Part shown: one piece after another, positions 1 to 5,364 of the stretch
Numbering within the stretch: the first letter of the stretch is position 1
Layout of the letters: each line of letters opens with the position of its first letter
DNA from: Bdellovibrionales bacterium
GTDB lineage: Bacteria > Bdellovibrionota > Bacteriovoracia > Bacteriovoracales > Bacteriovoracaceae
DNA: 5,677 bases
Assembly: GCA_023250775.1 (NCBI GenBank)
Contig: JAHFAA010000279.1
Span: 1-5,677 of the forward strand
Direction of reading: 5' to 3'
Notes under the pieces: model-generated
What the model was told of the DNA's origin: nothing
What the model saw: the letters and a program-made list of their open reading frames with translations, nothing else
Database searches by the model: none
Position numbers and translations under genes: made by a program

Positions 1-1194
1 TAACCATTCATAGTAGGTCAGCATCCGTTGATATTTTAAATCGACATCCTGAATCGCCTTCAAATGGCGCATCTTTGTGACTTCCGCTTTGTTCATAATA
101 CTTTTTCGGAATTGATCGTAACCGGCCATCACTTCACGCGCCAAAGTTTCTATATTGCTTTCGCCATCGCCTCGTTTCATCGCCTCTTCTAAGGCCCAGC
201 GGCTTCGGGTAATTTTAACCATGGCATTACCGCGATCCCATTGCTTGGTCACTTGTTCTTCTACAATGGGCGCCAAAACTAAAAAGAGAATGGTCTCGGC
301 CATATAGCTGCCAATGGCGACAACCGGATTGACTCGAACCATCTTGCTGCCTTGAAAGACAAATTTAATACCGGCCTTGGCCAATTGACGATTGCGATAA
401 AGTCCACGACCAAAGCGAATGATGGTGCTGGCGGTTTTTTCATCGAAGGCAAATTGGATCAAGCGGTCGCTGTGACTAAACATGGTACCGAGAATTTGCA
501 CAGTTTTGGCACTGACATAGGCGGTCCCGAGCAGACCCATAACATCGGGAATTTTATTGAACAAATAGCGCCCGGAATTTTGGGTGAAGTCTTTCCACAA
601 TAAATTTAATAATTCTTTTCGTTTCGCCTCGCGGGCAACGGGGTCCTGAATCTTGTTCAGCTTAAAAAGTGCTTGAACATTGGGATGATAATAGAGATCT
701 TGAAACACTGACTGGGCCATCATGCCTGCGGCCAGACCAAGATAGGAGGCCATGCCCGGATTGATTCTGCCGCGACTCATGGTCTGCGCCAAATCCAAAG
801 TCATCTTATTTGTTTTCATGAAAAGGACAAAGCCTAGGTGTCCAACTGGATCTTTTAGCTGTTCCATATACTGGGTACAGCCGGTGGAATCATTGCTGGT
901 TAAACAGTGAGTGAATTCCACTGCCGCCACGGCCCAGTAGAATTTTGCCATTTCGGTGGTCATACCTCCGAACTTTCCCAAGACTGAAATATCTTTGACA
1001 CCTTGATGGAATTTTTGAGGATCTTCGGCTGCGCGAACGGCCTCACGATAGGCCATTTCCTCAATTTCGGGGGAGGTTTTGCTTTCTTCTCCATTCACAA
1101 AATCTGTGCCATTTTCGCCTGACTTAACCATCGTGATCTGCATGAAATAAAGCAGACAAAGCAGAGTCAGGGCCAGGCGGATAAATCGTTGCAT
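1..1194 (-). CDS. Exported or membrane-anchored protein of unknown function, C-terminus outside window
   Basis: I read this frame by translating the minus strand; it is open for 398 codons from an ATG at 1192-1194 to the left edge with no stop, so the 3' end is missing. An AGAGG ribosome site (1200-1204) lies 5 nt before the ATG and overlaps the TAG of the upstream gene, so the two are co-transcribed and probably translationally coupled. Residues 1-20 (MQRFIRLALTLLCLLYFMQI) form a signal peptide or anchor. Further hydrophobic stretches lie near residues 147-160, 216-239 and 289-311; the last is the best candidate for a real transmembrane helix. Two cysteines (C97, C106) nine residues apart could form a disulfide. 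The C-terminal part seen (about 312-398) is charged and helical. I recognise no domain and assign no function. The length, and the absence of any competing coherent frame, make it a real gene. Confidence 0.85.
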   Translation of the reverse strand, partial: MQRFIRLALTLLCLLYFMQITMVKSGENGTDFVNGEESKTSPEIEEMAYREAVRAAEDPQKFHQGVKDISVLGKFGGMTTEMAKFYWAVAAVEFTHCLTSNDSTGCTQYMEQLKDPVGHLGFVLFMKTNKMTLDLAQTMSRGRINPGMASYLGLAAGMMAQSVFQDLYYHPNVQALFKLNKIQDPVAREAKRKELLNLLWKDFTQNSGRYLFNKIPDVMGLLGTAYVSAKTVQILGTMFSHSDRLIQFAFDEKTASTIIRFGRGLYRNRQLAKAGIKFVFQGSKMVRVNPVVAIGSYMAETILFLVLAPIVEEQVTKQWDRGNAMVKITRSRWALEEAMKRGDGESNIETLAREVMAGYDQFRKSIMNKAEVTKMRHLKAIQDVDLKYQRMLTYYEWL

Positions 1195-1199
1195 ATAAA

Positions 1200-1204
1200 C
1201 CTCT
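1200..1204 (-). promoter_or_regulatory. Ribosome binding site overlapping the upstream stop codon
   Basis: AGAGG on the minus strand, 5 nt before the ATG at 1192-1194. It shares bases with the TAG stop of the preceding gene (TAGAGG), so ribosomes finishing the first gene uncover the start of the second. This supports both the start choice and the two-gene operon. Confidence 0.7.
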
Positions 1205-1805
1205 AGCGACAGCGCTTATTAAAAGATTCTAAAAGACCACGATTTTCCAGCGCCTTTTCCAAGGCCTGATCTGCAGTCAAAGTGGGATTTTCTTCGATCA
1301 ACGTACGGGCCTCGGTTAGGACATCGGCCAATCCATCTTTTTCCAAGACACGCCAGCTGCGATCTATTTCCAAAATATCGCGAGGCTCAAGCGAAAACTC
1401 TCCACGCTCGGACATTTTGATGGCCTTGGCGAGCAAATTGGCGGTGGCCTCTTGCTCAGCGGGAATGACATTTCCGCGGGCGGTAATATTTTGCAGAACC
1501 TCGGCCAAGGCATCCAGATTTTGAATGTGCGATTGATGTTTGGAAACATACTCGCGCAGATGCACCATATCCAACTCGCGCGCCACAAGACCACTGCGCC
1601 GACGCATGAGCCTCAGCAATTGAGATTCAAACTGACGTTGCTCGGACTCCATCCGTCGCTCCATTTCTATGGCACGACTGGGATCACGCTTCTCTTCAAT
1701 CAGTCGATCAATCATGACTCGCGCACGAGCACCGGCGGCCCAGCTCAAATTGAGAGGGAGGACGAGAAGCATGAGACTCAGAAAACCGGCAATTGGTTTT
1801 TTCAC
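1203..1805 (-). CDS. Exported helical protein of unknown function (GTG start)
   Basis: A 200-residue protein. The frame can be opened from a TTG at 1821-1823, but an in-frame TAA lies just upstream of that (1827-1829) and the TTG has no ribosome site. A GTG at 1803-1805 has GGGAG 6 nt upstream and gives a classical Sec signal peptide: MKK, a hydrophobic core around residues 6-20, and an SWAA cleavage region ending about residue 24. I therefore choose the GTG. The mature part (about 175 residues) is rich in Arg, Glu and Leu, with long runs free of Pro and Gly around residues 29-110 that suggest helices or coiled coil. It has one cysteine, C199, next to the C-terminus (KRCR). It is first in a two-gene operon with the large protein 8 bp downstream, and both products are exported or membrane-bound, so a joint envelope role is plausible. 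No family recognised. Confidence 0.82.
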   Translation of the reverse strand: MKKPIAGFLSLMLLVLPLNLSWAAGARARVMIDRLIEEKRDPSRAIEMERRMESEQRQFESQLLRLMRRRSGLVARELDMVHLREYVSKHQSHIQNLDALAEVLQNITARGNVIPAEQEATANLLAKAIKMSERGEFSLEPRDILEIDRSWRVLEKDGLADVLTEARTLIEENPTLTADQALEKALENRGLLESFNKRCR

Positions 1806-1811
1806 CAGAAA

Positions 1812-1816
1812 CTCCC
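1812..1816 (-). promoter_or_regulatory. Ribosome binding site that decides the GTG start
   Basis: GGGAG on the minus strand, 6 nt upstream of the GTG at 1803-1805. The farther upstream TTG at 1821-1823 has no comparable site, which settles the start of the exported helical protein. Confidence 0.65.
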
Positions 1817-1845
1817 GAAACAAGATTTAATAAATCGCGTGATCT

Positions 1846-1859
1846 TGCCAGAACTGGCA
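1846..1859. promoter_or_regulatory. Inverted repeat upstream of the exported-protein operon, possible operator
   Basis: TGCCAGAACTGGCA: 6-bp arms TGCCAG and CTGGCA with a 2-bp AA centre, about 40 bp upstream of the GTG start at 1803-1805. The position suits an operator near the promoter or a small 5'-leader hairpin. On the plus strand it is followed by a run of five T, but no plus-strand gene ends here, so a terminator role is unlikely. Function is inferred from symmetry and position only. Confidence 0.3.
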
Positions 1860-1933
1860 GTTTTTCCAAGAGAAGAAGCAATTTGTGGTAATTCTTATAG
1901 AGGCGGGTAAATAATTCAAAGACCTAAGTGCTT

Positions 1934-1965
1934 AAAAAGAAAAGGCCCTCAAAACGAGGGCCCTT
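1934..1965 (-). terminator. Intrinsic terminator of the small Lys/Ala-rich protein gene
   Basis: On the minus strand, a perfect 7-bp GC-rich stem (GGCCCTC at 1962-1956, GAGGGCC at 1950-1944) with a 5-nt loop is followed by TTTTCTTTTT. It starts about 25 nt after the stop codon at 1990-1992, and the T-run lies on the minus-strand side. It separates this gene from the operon to its left. Confidence 0.88.
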
Positions 1966-1989
1966 CTTAAATGCATATTTTCTAACGAT

Positions 1990-2190
1990 CTATTGAGCAG
2001 GAGTTGTTGTTCCGGCTTCAGCTCCACTTCCTGTAGCAGGAGCGGCAGTTGGGGCTGCTTTTACTTCTTTTGAAGTAGTAGTTTTTGCCTTCTTAGCTTT
2101 TTTACCTTTTTTCTTTCCTGTTGCAGCGAAAGAAGTAGAAGCTAGGGCCATTACGATCACAAACATCATTACACTTTTGAATCCGAACAT
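1990..2190 (-). CDS. Small exported Lys/Ala-rich protein
   Basis: A 66-residue protein. The ATG at 2188-2190 has a strong GAGGAG site 5 nt upstream. Residues 1 to about 23 (ending STSFAA) form a clear Sec signal peptide with an FAA cleavage region. The mature part has two blocks of biased composition: a strongly basic Lys block (about residues 25-36, KKKGKK and KKAKKAK), then a Thr/Ala/Pro/Gly-rich tail (about 37-66) with repeated AAP/APA and TTT. It has no cysteines and probably no fixed fold. It has its own candidate promoter and terminator and so looks like a single-gene, possibly highly expressed unit. Binding to a negatively charged partner such as LPS, nucleic acid or the cell wall would be consistent but is only inferred. 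No family recognised. Confidence 0.8.
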   Translation of the reverse strand: MFGFKSVMMFVIVMALASTSFAATGKKKGKKAKKAKTTTSKEVKAAPTAAPATGSGAEAGTTTPAQ

Positions 2191-2195
2191 ACTTT

Positions 2196-2201
2196 CTCCT
2201 C
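2196..2201 (-). promoter_or_regulatory. Strong ribosome binding site of the Lys/Ala-rich protein gene
   Basis: GAGGAG on the minus strand, 5 nt upstream of the ATG at 2188-2190. It is among the closest matches to the ideal site in this window and suggests efficient translation of the small protein. Confidence 0.75.
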
Positions 2202-2255
2202 GTTTTGGTACACTATTTAATTAGCGGACATAGCAAAACTAGATTACTCCGAGTT

Positions 2256-2283
2256 ATTTAAAGGGCAACAGAAAAATTGTCAA
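2256..2283 (-). promoter_or_regulatory. Candidate sigma-70-type promoter of the Lys/Ala-rich protein gene
   Basis: A perfect TTGACA -35 hexamer (2283-2278 on the minus strand) is followed after 16 bp by TTAAAT (2261-2256), which matches TATAAT at four of six positions. Transcription would begin near 2249, giving a leader of roughly 58 nt. The promoter sits just after the stop of the Cys-rich protein gene (2297), so the small gene need not depend on read-through from it. Confidence 0.45.
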
Positions 2284-2296
2284 AAAACATCTTTTT

Positions 2297-2710
2297 CTAT
2301 TTTACCTTTTCCTCTTTTTTCCCCTGACGCTTTTCAAACCGATTTTTTATACGTTCGGCGATGGCCTGACAGTCCGGCGATAATTTTGATTTATTTTCCT
2401 CGAGACATTTCTTTTTACGCCCTTCGCCTTTTTCGACACTTCCACACAGCTTTTTGATTTCTTCATGGCAGGCCTTCATCTTGTCGAACTGCTCTTCTCG
2501 TAGCTTGACCCGCTCTTGGCATTGAGGCGAAAAAGAACTCATATTTTTGGCGATACAATCTCGCATTCGGCCTTCCCCTCTTTCCACATTGCCACAAACC
2601 TTTTTGACCTCGGCACCACAAGTATCTTTCCCCTTCGCTGCCCCTTCATCGGCGCCATAGCTGACACATAAACTGCTCACGGCCAGAACCATAAAAAATT
2701 TGGTAAGCAT
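2297..2710 (-). CDS. Exported protein with two Cys-rich (GLG1/FGFR-type) repeats
   Basis: A 137-residue protein starting at the ATG 2708-2710, which has AAGGAG 6 nt upstream. An upstream in-frame ATG at 2747-2749 would add 13 polar residues before the signal peptide and lie inside the rhodanese gene, so I prefer the shorter form. Residues 1-20 are a signal peptide (cleavage near YGA). Two tandem repeats follow with identical cysteine spacing: C31, C39, C52, C64 and C81, C89, C102, C114, an exact 50-residue period. Each has the pattern C-x7-C-G-x-V-E-x-G-E-G-R-x3-C-[IL]-x2-N-x4-[FL]-S-P-x-C. This is the signature of the Cys-rich repeat known from Golgi glycoprotein 1 (Cys_rich_FGFR family) and found in some bacterial secreted proteins. 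The cysteines probably form disulfides in the periplasm. The tail (115-137) is Lys/Glu-rich. It follows the rhodanese gene in one operon. The molecular role is unknown. Confidence 0.87.
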   Translation of the reverse strand: MLTKFFMVLAVSSLCVSYGADEGAAKGKDTCGAEVKKVCGNVERGEGRMRDCIAKNMSSFSPQCQERVKLREEQFDKMKACHEEIKKLCGSVEKGEGRKKKCLEENKSKLSPDCQAIAERIKNRFEKRQGKKEEKVK

Positions 2711-2712
2711 CG

Positions 2713-3087
2713 TTAACTCCTTGTTATTAAATATTTTTTCTCTTTCCATTCTCGAACTCCCCCTGCCATGGAGAGAACATTTTTGTAACCCATCTTTTGT
2801 AAGGCCTCACCCGCCAGGGCCGAGCGAAATCCCCCACCACAATAAAGGACAATGGTTTGATTAAAATCGGGGCACTTTACTTCGATATCGCGTTCGATAA
2901 TTCCTTTCCCTAAATGGCAGGCCCCCGGCAGATGGCCTTCACGCCACTCACTTTCTTCACGCACATCGATGAGCAGAAAATCGACTTTGCCTCGAGCGAT
3001 GGCCTGTTCGACCGTTTCGCAAGAAACCTCACGGATACTTTTTTTGGCCGACTCAACTAATTTTAAAAAGTGCGGGGAGTGTTTCAT
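2713..3087 (-). CDS. Single-domain rhodanese-like sulfurtransferase
   Basis: A 124-residue protein, the usual size for a single rhodanese domain. Landmarks: the IDVRE strand-turn at residues 40-44, the EGHLPGA motif at 50-56, the active-site loop C83-GGGF-R88 directly after the VLYC strand, and the MAGGVREW C-terminal motif at 107-114. A six-residue loop starting with Cys and ending with Arg is typical of active thiosulfate or persulfide sulfurtransferases of the GlpE/PspE type. With no signal peptide it is probably cytoplasmic, unlike PspE. I chose the ATG at 3085-3087 because GAGG lies 5 nt upstream; a longer TTG start at 3127-3129 would overlap the -10 promoter element. Its last codons (ACA AGG AGT TAA) carry the ribosome site of the next gene, 2 bp away. 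The natural sulfur acceptor cannot be told from sequence. Confidence 0.93.
   Translation of the reverse strand: MKHSPHFLKLVESAKKSIREVSCETVEQAIARGKVDFLLIDVREESEWREGHLPGACHLGKGIIERDIEVKCPDFNQTIVLYCGGGFRSALAGEALQKMGYKNVLSMAGGVREWKEKKYLITRS
2717..2722 (-). promoter_or_regulatory. Ribosome binding site embedded in the 3' end of the rhodanese gene
   Basis: AAGGAG formed by the final sense codons of the rhodanese gene, 6 nt before the ATG of the Cys-rich protein, with the junction reading TAA-CG-ATG. The layout implies termination-reinitiation coupling and fixes the start of the second gene. Confidence 0.75.
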
Positions 3088-3105
3088 CTTAACCTCAGTG
3101 AAAAG

Positions 3106-3111
3106 ATTATA
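3106..3111 (-). promoter_or_regulatory. Perfect -10 element upstream of the rhodanese operon
   Basis: TATAAT on the minus strand, 18 nt upstream of the rhodanese ATG. The predicted transcript would start near 3099, leaving a very short leader that still contains the GAGG ribosome site at about 3093-3096. No good -35 is present at 16-18 bp, so an activator or an alternative sigma factor could be involved. Confidence 0.5.
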
Positions 3112-3157
3112 GGCCGAGGTCCAATTCAAGACACGCCAATTATTCCTCCTAACGCAG

Positions 3158-3178
3158 CGCGCCTATCTCCGCGCCTAT
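3158..3178. repeat. Direct repeat CGCGCCTAT between divergent genes
   Basis: The 9-mer CGCGCCTAT occurs at 3158-3166 and again at 3170-3178, a 12-bp period, in the 138-bp gap between the rhodanese operon and the divergent plus-strand gene. It covers the -35/spacer region expected for the plus-strand promoter (-10 at 3185-3190). This suits an operator, but the function is inferred from position. Confidence 0.35.
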
Positions 3179-3184
3179 TTTTCT

Positions 3185-3190
3185 TATAAA
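3185..3190 (+). promoter_or_regulatory. Candidate -10 element of the plus-strand repeat protein gene
   Basis: TATAAA, about 36 nt upstream of the ATG at 3226. A start near 3197 would give a leader of about 29 nt containing AAAGAGG (3213-3219). The matching -35 position (about 3162-3167) shows no TTGACA-like sequence and lies in the direct repeat, so activation by a bound regulator is possible. Confidence 0.35.
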
Positions 3191-3225
3191 AGCGCACATC
3201 GAAATTTTATTTAAAGAGGTATTTT

Positions 3226-3753
3226 ATGTTGAAAAATGCTTTGAATGCCCTCGTTTTGTCTCTCGCCCTTATCCCCACCATCTCCTTGGCCGATCTATGG
3301 TGCTCACAAAGTTATCGCTATGAGAGTTTCGCCATGGGTGTCGCCAATGGTGTTCACGGCGCTTCAGCTCGTCCTAAAATTTTAGATGAAATGTGTTTCC
3401 GCCTAGGTGAACAATATGGTCAGAACTTAAAACGTGATGAAAATAATAGTTCAGGCTGTGAATCGGCCTTCAATGAAGGGACTGAAGAAGGCCTGAGGGG
3501 CACCATGAATTCCCATTCGACTGACAACTTTAATTGCTTTCAAGCAGGCAATCAGTTTGGTCTGGCGCGCTTGTCGATTGCTGCACGTGCAAGAAATATT
3601 AATGAAGTTGGTGAAGATTGTATCAATGCCTATGCCCGAGGAAAACAAGACGGCCTCGATGCTCGCGTGGCCACTTTGCCCTTAGATGACAAGGAACGTG
3701 CTTGCTATCTGACCGGTCACAACGATGCCAACTTGTTCGGCGGTCTACTTTAG
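3226..3753 (+). CDS. Exported protein with six Cys-linked [FY]xxGxxxG motifs
   Basis: A 175-residue protein. The ATG has AAAGAGG 6 nt upstream. Residues 1-22 (ending TISLA) are a Sec signal peptide. The mature part holds six copies of [FY]-x-x-G-x-x-x-[G/A]: F35-G42, F58-G65, F82-G89, F105-G112, Y136-G143 and Y161-A168. Each is preceded by one cysteine (C26, C57, C78, C104, C132, C160). In the even copies the Cys is next to the aromatic residue; in copies 3 and 5 it is four residues before it, and in copy 1 nine. This suggests three tandem units of about 50-55 residues, each with two motifs and possibly one disulfide. The motif recalls the YxxGxxxG pattern of bacterial DUF2799-type lipoproteins, but this is pattern likeness only; there is no lipobox here. 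It is the only plus-strand gene and is divergent from the rhodanese operon. Function unknown. Confidence 0.87.
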   Translation: MLKNALNALVLSLALIPTISLADLWCSQSYRYESFAMGVANGVHGASARPKILDEMCFRLGEQYGQNLKRDENNSSGCESAFNEGTEEGLRGTMNSHSTDNFNCFQAGNQFGLARLSIAARARNINEVGEDCINAYARGKQDGLDARVATLPLDDKERACYLTGHNDANLFGGLL

Positions 3754-4359
3754 AGGTAATAATTTCTGAAATTCTTCGATGACGACGGGGGGAAGTTCAA
3801 GAAGTCGAATGACTTTTTGTCCAAAGCGGCCACCAAGCCCCCCCCACTGTCCCTTCTTAATCTGGGACTCTGAAGGATTATCCAGCTTGGACACCATCAC
3901 CACTTCCCCCTCAAAAACAACCGTCTCGGTTTCACTTAAGAGAGGATTTTCTTTGATCAAAAAATCCGTGCCGCGCGCTCCGATTGAGGCGATTTTGGTA
4001 TGAATGCCTTTTCGATTCGATTCTTTTGCTCCGGGATCTGAAATCCAACGGCACATTCCTTTTTCGAGAGTGTAAACAACGGGAGCATCACCAGGTTTGC
4101 CGGCATTTTCTAAATTAAGTTCGAGAGAGGAATGGGGGCCCAAGATAATGGTACTCTGCCAGGTGGCAATATAAATTTTGAGAAGAGTGTCCGGCCCGGT
4201 AATCACCACACCATTGGAAGCAAGCTCTTGATTGACACTCACATTTTGACCGACGAAATTGGCCGTTCCCTTGATATAAATGACCCTGGCCACAGGGAGA
4301 GCAGCGGCCAGGGCGGAAAAAGAAGCTAAAAAAAAGAATACGAGACAGATTGAACGCAT
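3745..4359 (-). CDS. FecR-domain exported protein
   Basis: A 204-residue protein. I chose the ATG at 4357-4359, 1 nt after the TAG of the upstream enzyme gene (TAG-T-ATG), because it yields a clean signal peptide (residues 1 to about 18, ending FSALA). An ATG six codons upstream (4375-4377) would overlap the enzyme gene and is the alternative. Neither has a good ribosome site, so stop-start reinitiation is likely. Residues about 50-157 match a FecR domain: VVITGPDTLLKIYI, then a strand with ILGPHSSLEL (72-81), LEKGMCRWI (98-106), and the hallmark IGARGTDF (126-133) followed by VFEGEVVMV (148-156). In FecR anti-sigma regulators this domain follows a transmembrane helix. Here it follows a signal peptide with no cytoplasmic anti-sigma part, so a stand-alone periplasmic or surface role is more likely than sigma control. 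Its 3' end overlaps the convergent gene by 9 bp. Confidence 0.88.
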   Translation of the reverse strand: MRSICLVFFFLASFSALAAALPVARVIYIKGTANFVGQNVSVNQELASNGVVITGPDTLLKIYIATWQSTIILGPHSSLELNLENAGKPGDAPVVYTLEKGMCRWISDPGAKESNRKGIHTKIASIGARGTDFLIKENPLLSETETVVFEGEVVMVSKLDNPSESQIKKGQWGGLGGRFGQKVIRLLELPPVVIEEFQKLLPLK

Positions 4360-4360
4360 A

Positions 4361-5350
4361 CTACTGGCCCAAAACATAAGCGAACATCAAAGGGGCGACA
4401 ATCGTGGCGTCAGACTCAACCACGAACATGGGAGTATCAACCGACAACTTGCCCCAGGTAATTTTTTCGGATGGGCCGGCGCCTGAGTAAGATCCGTAGC
4501 TGGTGGTGGAGTCACTGATCTGACAGAAATAACCCCATTTGGAAACTTCACGCTCCAAATCCTGGTGAAGCATCGGCACGACACAGATCGGGAAATCCCC
4601 GGCGATACCTCCACCGATTTGGAAAAATCCGATGGAAGATCGAGTGCAAGTTTCGGTGTACCACTGGGCCAGGCGAATCATGACGCGAATACCGTGCTCC
4701 ACTGTTTCCACTTTTTTGATTCTACCGTCAATATTGGCGGCGGCATACATATTGCCCAAAGTGGAATCTTCCCAACCAGGAGTGAGGATCGGAATATTTT
4801 TTTCCATGGCGGCATAGAGCCAGCTATTTTTGAGAGGAATTTGAAAACTCTTTTGGGTCTCAGGATCTTTCAAAACTTTCCATAAGAATTGGTGAGGCGA
4901 GAGAATTTCTCCTTTCTGATCTGCTTCCTTCCAATAACGATTGATAATCGTTTCGATTTTTCTCATGGCCTCTTCTTCTGGAATACAGGTATCGGTGACG
5001 CGATTAAAATGGTGTTCGTAAAGCTCTTGCTCGTCTTGAGTCGAAAGATTGCGCCAATTGGGTACACGCCTATATTCATTATGGGCCACCAGGTTAAAAA
5101 CATCCTCTTCAAGGTTGGCGCCAGTACAGGTAATGGCATGAACTTTTCCCTGACGAATCATTTCCGCCAGACTTCGTCCCAGCTCTGCCGTACTCATGGC
5201 GCCGGCCAGAGTCACCATCATGGAACCACCCTTCTCGAGATGTTCTTTGTAGGCACGAGAAGCATCGATCACCGTGGCGGCGTTAAAATGCTTATAGTGC
5301 TCATTCATAAAATCAGTAATGGGAGTGGAACTTTTTGGGGTCGTGACCAT
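4361..5350 (-). CDS. Deoxyhypusine-synthase-like enzyme (probable polyamine metabolism)
   Basis: A 329-residue protein. The ATG at 5348-5350 has AGGAAGG 7 nt upstream; the frame stays open further upstream but without a ribosome site, and the extension does not look like the family. Family motifs in order: TLAGAMSTAELG (47-58, N-terminal NAD-site region), TCTGANLEED (74-83), PGWEDSTLGNM (191-201), IGGGIAGDFP (245-254), QISDSTTSYGSYSGAGPSE (277-295), WGK (299-301) and ESDATIVAPL (312-321). K301 in WGK matches the catalytic lysine of eukaryotic deoxyhypusine synthase, which forms the covalent butylimine intermediate. Where the eukaryotic enzyme has GGGVVKHH with a substrate-binding His, this protein has GGGIAGDFP. 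Bacteria lack eIF5A, so the acceptor is probably a small amine such as putrescine, giving spermidine- or homospermidine-like products; this is inference from the family. It is followed by the FecR-domain gene and preceded by the HD-GYP gene 76 bp away. Confidence 0.93.
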   Translation of the reverse strand: MVTTPKSSTPITDFMNEHYKHFNAATVIDASRAYKEHLEKGGSMMVTLAGAMSTAELGRSLAEMIRQGKVHAITCTGANLEEDVFNLVAHNEYRRVPNWRNLSTQDEQELYEHHFNRVTDTCIPEEEAMRKIETIINRYWKEADQKGEILSPHQFLWKVLKDPETQKSFQIPLKNSWLYAAMEKNIPILTPGWEDSTLGNMYAAANIDGRIKKVETVEHGIRVMIRLAQWYTETCTRSSIGFFQIGGGIAGDFPICVVPMLHQDLEREVSKWGYFCQISDSTTSYGSYSGAGPSEKITWGKLSVDTPMFVVESDATIVAPLMFAYVLGQ

Positions 5351-5357
5351 GCTAAAA

Positions 5358-5364
5358 CCTTCCT
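5358..5364 (-). promoter_or_regulatory. Ribosome binding site of the deoxyhypusine-synthase-like gene
   Basis: AGGAAGG on the minus strand, 7 nt upstream of the ATG at 5348-5350. It decides between this start and the longer open frame that begins upstream near 5512 inside the HD-GYP gene. Confidence 0.7.

Noticed and set aside
352..603. Plus-strand open frame of 83 codons
   Set aside because: It is antisense to the continuous 398-codon minus-strand gene, has no ribosome site before its ATG and no signal or domain pattern.
1452..1910. Plus-strand open frame of 152 codons
   Set aside because: Most of it is antisense to the exported helical protein gene, whose GTG start, ribosome site and signal peptide are convincing; the plus frame has no such support.
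2711..2749. Longer start (ATG at 2747-2749) for the Cys-rich repeat protein
   Set aside because: A GGGGAG sequence does lie upstream, but it encodes part of the rhodanese and the extension puts 13 polar residues in front of a normal signal peptide; AAGGAG before the ATG at 2708-2710 is better.
3088..3129. N-terminal extension of the rhodanese from a TTG at 3127-3129
   Set aside because: It would overlap the -10 element and has no ribosome site at proper distance, whereas the ATG at 3085-3087 has GAGG 5 nt upstream and matches the usual domain length.
3107..3139. Possible 10-codon leader peptide on the minus strand, with AGGAGG at 3145-3150 and a TTG start 5 nt later
   Set aside because: The TATAAT at 3106-3111 places the likely transcript start downstream of it, so it would not be transcribed from that promoter; the peptide has no attenuator-like codon run.
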